This document shows positions 42,815-46,162 of a stretch of 46,162 nucleotides of DNA, in pieces. Position 1 is the first letter of the stretch. Each line of letters starts with the position of its first letter. Both the position numbers and the translations under genes were made by a program. Source of the DNA: Prevotellaceae bacterium (GTDB taxonomy: Bacteria > Bacteroidota > Bacteroidia > Bacteroidales > Bacteroidaceae); assembly GCA_029219385.1 (NCBI GenBank), contig JAQXTH010000041.1, forward strand, positions 1-46,162. Reading direction: 5' to 3'. The notes under the pieces are model-generated. The model ran no database searches, had not been told where the DNA came from, and worked only from the letters and a program-made list of their open reading frames with translations.

Positions 42815-43797
42815 AACTGTCTGTTGTCATACCTGTTTATAACGCAGAGCAATATCTTGCTCATTGTCTTGATTCGATATTTTCAAAAGATATTGATGAG
42901 TGTTTGTTTGAGGTTATATGTGTAAATGATGGGTCTACAGACAATTCACAGAGAGTTTTGTGTAAATATGCGGAGTTGCATTCAAATCTTATTTTGATTG
43001 AACAAGAAAATCAAGGTGTGTCGGCTGCGCGCAATAGCGGTCTTGATAGGGCTCGTGGGAGTTATGTTGTTTTTGTTGATGCAGACGACATAATACCCCT
43101 CGGTTCGTTGCAGAAATTGTTTGCCGACTTGGAATTGGCAGAGGAGGCTGACTTGGTAATCTGCAATATGTTGAGAAATGGCAGTAGGGCTTACGACTGG
43201 CGCGGAGTGTTTGCTGAGCGAAAGTTGTATCAACCGACAGAACTTTTGAATGGCGGACTGTTGCGCGGCAGTGTGTGTGGAACATATTTCAAGACTTCTT
43301 TTCTTAATCGGCACAACATCAGGTTTCTCTCGGGCATGAGAAATGGCGAGGACACTTTGTTTATGTTGACGGTGATGTATTATGCCGACAAGATCCGTTT
43401 TGCCGACATTGACCTCTATGAGGTGAATTGTCGCGAAGGTAGTGCTTCGCGCAGTTTTGGCCGTGAGCGAATAGATGTTATGATAAGGTCGGTGGAGAGG
43501 GTGAGCATGGTGCGCAGGAAAATGCTTGGGGGCAAGGGGCATCGCATGGTGCTCGACTATATGATGTATATTGTGTTGCTTAATCTTGTGAAAGACACTT
43601 TCAAGACACCACTTGTGGGCTATTGTTATCTTCGCAGAAACGGGGTGGCGCGATATGCAAAGTTTGAACTTTCGGCCGACACACATTTTTTGCGCAACAA
43701 GATGGAACTTATCAATAAATCTTTCTTCGCGTTTTATTTTGTAAGACGTTTGAAAGTGGCACTTTCGACAATTCTGCATAAATTTAAGGTTTTATAA
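42811..43797 (+). CDS. Family 2 glycosyltransferase
   Basis: A 328-aa GT-A enzyme: N-terminal nucleotide-binding strand KLSVVIPVYNAEQYL, VNDGSTDNSQ, the substrate segment GVSAARNSGL and the DxD motif VDADD near residue 93. It adds a sugar to the polysaccharide repeat unit; donor and acceptor cannot be told. It overlaps the pyruvyl transferase by four bases and is the last gene of that tight run, with a 97-bp gap to the next. Confidence 0.93.
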   Translation: MKLSVVIPVYNAEQYLAHCLDSIFSKDIDECLFEVICVNDGSTDNSQRVLCKYAELHSNLILIEQENQGVSAARNSGLDRARGSYVVFVDADDIIPLGSLQKLFADLELAEEADLVICNMLRNGSRAYDWRGVFAERKLYQPTELLNGGLLRGSVCGTYFKTSFLNRHNIRFLSGMRNGEDTLFMLTVMYYADKIRFADIDLYEVNCREGSASRSFGRERIDVMIRSVERVSMVRRKMLGGKGHRMVLDYMMYIVLLNLVKDTFKTPLVGYCYLRRNGVARYAKFELSADTHFLRNKMELINKSFFAFYFVRRLKVALSTILHKFKVL

Positions 43798-43841
43798 ACA
43801 TTTTTAGAGAGGTAATTCATTCTATATAAAAATTAAAACGC

Positions 43842-43849
43842 TACTTTTG
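43842..43849 (+). promoter_or_regulatory. -7 promoter element of the flavin reductase-rubredoxin gene
   Basis: TACTTTTG matches TAnnTTTG, 45 bp before the ATG at 43895. The leader contains a tiny ORF (ATGATGAATTACTAA, 43863-43877). It gives the gene its own promoter inside the polysaccharide run. Confidence 0.5.
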
Positions 43850-43894
43850 TGGCCGAAGACTATGATGAATTACTAATCTTAGAAAATATTGGGT

Positions 43895-44554
43895 ATGGAC
43901 ATTACTGTATTATTTAAACTTACTTATGGATTGTATGTGGTGGGCACATACGATGATGGTCGGCCTGTGGGCTGCGTGATTAACACTTGTTTTCAGGTGA
44001 CGAGCCAAAATCCTATTTTGGCGATTTCGCTCAACAAGAACAACTACACTCTTGAGGCAATCAAGAAGAACAAACGTTTCTCGCTTTCGATTATTGCCGA
44101 GGAGACCGATCCCAGTGTTATAGGCACGTTTGGTTTCCAAAGCAGTCGCAATGCCGACAAGTATGCCGACTATGGTTATGAAGAGGTTGCCGGAGTGCCT
44201 GTTGTGAATGGCGTGTTTGCCGGTCGCTTGATACTCGATGCTCTAAATTTTGTTGACAACGAGACTCACGTAGTGGTGCTTGCCCGATTGGTTGACACCG
44301 TCAAGGGCGAGGGTACACCGATGACCTACGATTACTATCACCGTGTGGTCAAGGGCAAGGCTCCTAAAAACGCGCCTACTTATGTGGCGGAAGAAAAACC
44401 GGAAGAAAAAGTTGAGGCAAAACCTGCCACGGGCAAGACGAAATACAAGTGCACGGTGTGTGGATTTGTGGTGGAACTTGATGGCGAAATGCCCGATGAC
44501 TATCGCTGCCCATTGTGTAAGGCTCCCAAGGACAAGTTTGTGAAGCTCGATTGA
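43895..44554 (+). CDS. Flavin reductase-rubredoxin fusion (Hrb-like)
   Basis: The start is ATG 43895 (219 aa); a TTG six bases earlier is in frame. Residues about 1-150 are a flavin reductase-like FMN domain (GLYVVGTYDDGRPVGCVINT, LAISLNKNNYTLE). A Glu/Lys/Pro linker (about 160-180) joins a C-terminal rubredoxin with two CxxC knuckles (YKCTVCGF and YRCPLCKAP) that would hold one iron. Such fusions pass electrons from NAD(P)H to flavodiiron proteins for O2 or NO detoxification. The neighbours are polysaccharide genes, so context does not explain it; its own promoter and a strong terminator isolate it. Confidence 0.92.
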   Translation: MDITVLFKLTYGLYVVGTYDDGRPVGCVINTCFQVTSQNPILAISLNKNNYTLEAIKKNKRFSLSIIAEETDPSVIGTFGFQSSRNADKYADYGYEEVAGVPVVNGVFAGRLILDALNFVDNETHVVVLARLVDTVKGEGTPMTYDYYHRVVKGKAPKNAPTYVAEEKPEEKVEAKPATGKTKYKCTVCGFVVELDGEMPDDYRCPLCKAPKDKFVKLD

Positions 44555-44627
44555 GTTAGTTGTGAAATCGGGCAGGTTATTATTTGTTTTACCTATTATT
44601 ATTGCTTGAACCAGAAGAATTATTCTA

Positions 44628-44665
44628 TGGGGCATTGCCCAAAAAGGCAAATGCCCCATTTATTT
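44628..44665 (+). terminator. Rho-independent terminator
   Basis: TGGGGCATTGCC (44628-44639) pairs with GGCAAATGCCCCA (44646-44658), then TTTATTTTG. It follows the fusion gene by 73 bp. Confidence 0.85.
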
Positions 44666-44709
44666 TGTACATAGGGCTCTTCTGACAAAATTCAAATTTA
44701 TTTAGTTAT

Positions 44710-45822
44710 ATGATACATATATATGATAAGAAGAATTGTTGTGGTTGTAGTGCATGTTTTTCCGTTTGTCCTAAGCATTGTATCTCAATGCAAGAAGATA
44801 ATGAGGGCTTTCTTTATCCATTAACTGATATTGATAAATGCATTGACTGTCACCTTTGTGAGCAGGTTTGTCCTTGTATTAATCAAATGGAGCCTTCCAA
44901 TCCAATTGAATGCTATGCGGCAAAAAACAATGATGATGTGATACGTGTGCTAAGTAGTAGTGGAGGTATATTTTCTGTTCTTTCGGAAAGAGTGATTTCA
45001 GAAGGTGGAATTGTATTTGGTGCAGCCTTTGATAATGAATTGAAAGTTGTTCACACTTTCGCAGAGAAAGTGGAGGAAATCTCGGTGTTTAGAGGCTCAA
45101 AATATGTGCAAAGTTATCTCGGAGATACTTTTAATTTAGTAGAAACTGTCTTGAAGTCAAGTCGTAAGGTTCTCTTTTCCGGTACTCCATGTCAAATTGC
45201 CGGTCTAAAACATTTTTTGCGCAAAGAATATGATAATTTGTTGACAGTAGAGATTGTCTGTCATGGTGTTCCAAGTCCTAAAATATGGAGAGAGTATCTT
45301 TCGTTATTGCAATTAAAAAGTATAGGTTCAATATCATACAAAGATAAGTCTACAGGTTGGAGGACATCTTCTTTTACTATTAAAGATACTAATCAAAAGG
45401 TTGTTTTTTCAGAGAAAGTAAAGAACAATAAATACATGATGGCATTTATCCGTAATCTTACGCTTCGTCCTTCTTGTTTTTCGTGTCCTGCAAAAGCAGG
45501 AAAGAGCCATGCTGATATTACGCTCGCAGATTTTTGGGGGATTGACCACTTTATGCCGGAACTTAACGATAATAAAGGTATCAGTTTTGTATGTGTTAAT
45601 ACTCCGAGGGGGGAAGCACTTATGCAGAATTTGAATATTATAAAAAAAATGGCAGATTATCAAGAAACAATTCCTTATAATTCTTGTATTTTTAAGAGTA
45701 CAATAGAACCGCAAGAACGGAAACGCTTTTGGGATGATTATGGTAAATATGGTATTAGAGTTTTAATGTCTTTGAAAAACCCAAGTATCGTTGAAAGGAT
45801 AATTAAGCGATTATTCGGGTGA
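44710..45822 (+). CDS. Coenzyme F420 hydrogenase/dehydrogenase beta-subunit-like Fe-S protein
   Basis: A 370-aa protein with two N-terminal 4Fe-4S ferredoxin motifs (Cys11-Cys13-Cys16-Cys20 and Cys44-Cys47-Cys50-Cys54), then the FrhB-type flavin domain (LSSSGGIFSVLSE, SGTPCQIAGLKHFL, CHGVPSPKIWREY, and the later SCPAKAGKSHADITLADFWG). Members with this layout are common in Bacteroidota polysaccharide clusters, where they are thought to reduce or modify a sugar or acceptor rather than use F420. Codon use is visibly AT-richer than in its upstream neighbours, and an IS lies just downstream, both signs of separate acquisition. Confidence 0.9.
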   Translation: MIHIYDKKNCCGCSACFSVCPKHCISMQEDNEGFLYPLTDIDKCIDCHLCEQVCPCINQMEPSNPIECYAAKNNDDVIRVLSSSGGIFSVLSERVISEGGIVFGAAFDNELKVVHTFAEKVEEISVFRGSKYVQSYLGDTFNLVETVLKSSRKVLFSGTPCQIAGLKHFLRKEYDNLLTVEIVCHGVPSPKIWREYLSLLQLKSIGSISYKDKSTGWRTSSFTIKDTNQKVVFSEKVKNNKYMMAFIRNLTLRPSCFSCPAKAGKSHADITLADFWGIDHFMPELNDNKGISFVCVNTPRGEALMQNLNIIKKMADYQETIPYNSCIFKSTIEPQERKRFWDDYGKYGIRVLMSLKNPSIVERIIKRLFG

Positions 45823-45849
45823 AGATTTGGTTGCTTACCATTATCGTAA

Positions 45850-45880
45850 GTTGAAAGGAACATAAATTTTGCTAATTTTG
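45850..45880 (+). promoter_or_regulatory. Promoter without an intact downstream gene
   Basis: GTTG (45850-45853), 19 bp, TAATTTTG (45873-45880). The first ATG behind it (45891) opens only a 17-codon frame, and the IS end follows 137 bp later. The gene it served may have been displaced. Confidence 0.45.
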
Positions 45881-45896
45881 AAAAATAGAAATGACG

Positions 45897-45921
45897 TGTT
45901 GCGGAACCTCGCTTCGCAACA
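45897..45921. other. Hairpin in the gap before the IS
   Basis: TGTTGCG (45897-45903) and CGCAACA (45915-45921) are perfect 7-bp arms. No T-run follows, so it is not a clear terminator. The remainder of 45823-46027 shows no gene. Confidence 0.4.
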
Positions 45922-46027
45922 TGGTGAAGGCTATTAAGATATAGAAACAAAACATAATACGGGAAAAATGCAAAATCTTCTTCAAATATAAAAGTAACTA
46001 AAAGGGCTGATACCTCGCAAGATGAAG

Positions 46028-46162
46028 TGACCCCAAAAAGTTGGACGGGTTATTTACTGTCCGATTTGAGAAAGAGTTCGGTATTGCACCGGACTCTTTC
46101 CTATTAACCGGGATTTTATTCTTTTATTGTTATAATAATCAATATATTCATCTAAAGCCTTT
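46028..46162 (-). mobile_element. One end of an IS3-family insertion sequence (truncated by window edge)
   Basis: TGACCCCAAAAAGTTGGAC at 46028-46046 is the typical terminal inverted repeat of IS3/IS150-type elements in Bacteroidota. The minus strand immediately inside encodes the transposase C-terminus (46054-46161). The element continues beyond the window, so its full length and its other end cannot be seen. Confidence 0.85.
46054..46161 (-). CDS. IS3-family transposase, C-terminal fragment (window edge)
   Basis: The minus-strand frame ending at TAA 46054 reads KALDEYIDYYNNKRIKSRLI, then GKSPVQYR and a short end. This is the characteristic YIxYYNxxRI...SPxxYR ending of DDE integrases of the IS3/IS150 group, where it closes the catalytic core. 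Only 36 codons are in the window. The gene ends eight bases from the terminal inverted repeat, as usual for these elements. Confidence 0.88.
   Translation of the reverse strand, partial: KALDEYIDYYNNKRIKSRLIGKSPVQYRTLSQIGQ

Overview
This is a stretch of a Bacteroidota (Bacteroidales-type) chromosome. The evidence is the promoter grammar (TTTG, 19-21 bp, TAnnTTTG before many genes), sorting-tail-like C-termini on secreted proteins, Wzi, GH89, GH43 and GH2 enzymes, DUF5715 and Cthe_2159-type proteins, and a membrane-anchored AraC regulator. No rRNA or tRNA gene was seen. Housekeeping genes (pyrG, truA, phoH, purC, tilS, rsmI, hflX) are interleaved with accessory modules. I do not name a genus.

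Layout. 1-605: noncoding, with a four-unit 22-bp palindromic repeat array and the pyrG promoter. 606-2195: pyrG. 2283-4448: four tiny minus-strand genes of unknown function, divergent from a WYL-domain regulator, with a perfect 9-bp-arm palindrome between them. 4539-5165: decayed sequence (a RhuM-like remnant and a C-terminal gene remnant) ending in a terminator. 5277-9953: secreted GH2 and GH43 glycosidases; the GH43 reading frame breaks at an A AAA AAG heptamer. 10293-11870: truA and a DUF5715 lipoprotein. 11967-13890: phoH and purC. 14006-17083: membrane AraC-type regulator, a 68-aa protein and a PQQ-propeller lipoprotein. 17227-23599 (minus): tilS, a secreted zinc metalloprotease, and a full-length paralog of it that has lost every zinc ligand.

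23816-26133: a complete promoter, a 42-aa Cys-rich ORF and a terminator; then a 560-aa secreted protein and a 58-aa peptide. 26169-28980: a second, inverted copy of the 22-bp array, then two ~0.53-kb direct repeats flanking a DUF4143 AAA ATPase. 29055-29743: small protein plus M15 peptidase. 29849-31597: Cthe_2159-like carbohydrate-binding protein and a small sorting-tail protein. 31732-35336: AI-2E-family permease and GH89 alpha-N-acetylglucosaminidase. 35446-38331: rsmI, a coiled-coil lipoprotein and hflX. 38328-45822: a surface-polysaccharide locus (Wzi, small lipoprotein, flippase, pyruvyl transferase, GT2, then a F420-hydrogenase beta-like Fe-S protein), interrupted by a flavin reductase-rubredoxin fusion. 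46028-end: one end of an IS3-type insertion sequence with the transposase C-terminus.

The carbohydrate genes fit a gut or oral glycan forager: GH43/GH2 for plant-type glycans, GH89 for host GlcNAc-alpha linkages, and a polysaccharide locus for the cell surface. The most unusual items are the catalytically dead metalloprotease paired with its live paralog, the GH43 slippery-site break, the WYL/palindrome/four-gene module, the inverted pair of 22-bp arrays, the repeat-flanked ATPase, and the promoter-microORF-terminator unit at 23.8-24.0 kb.
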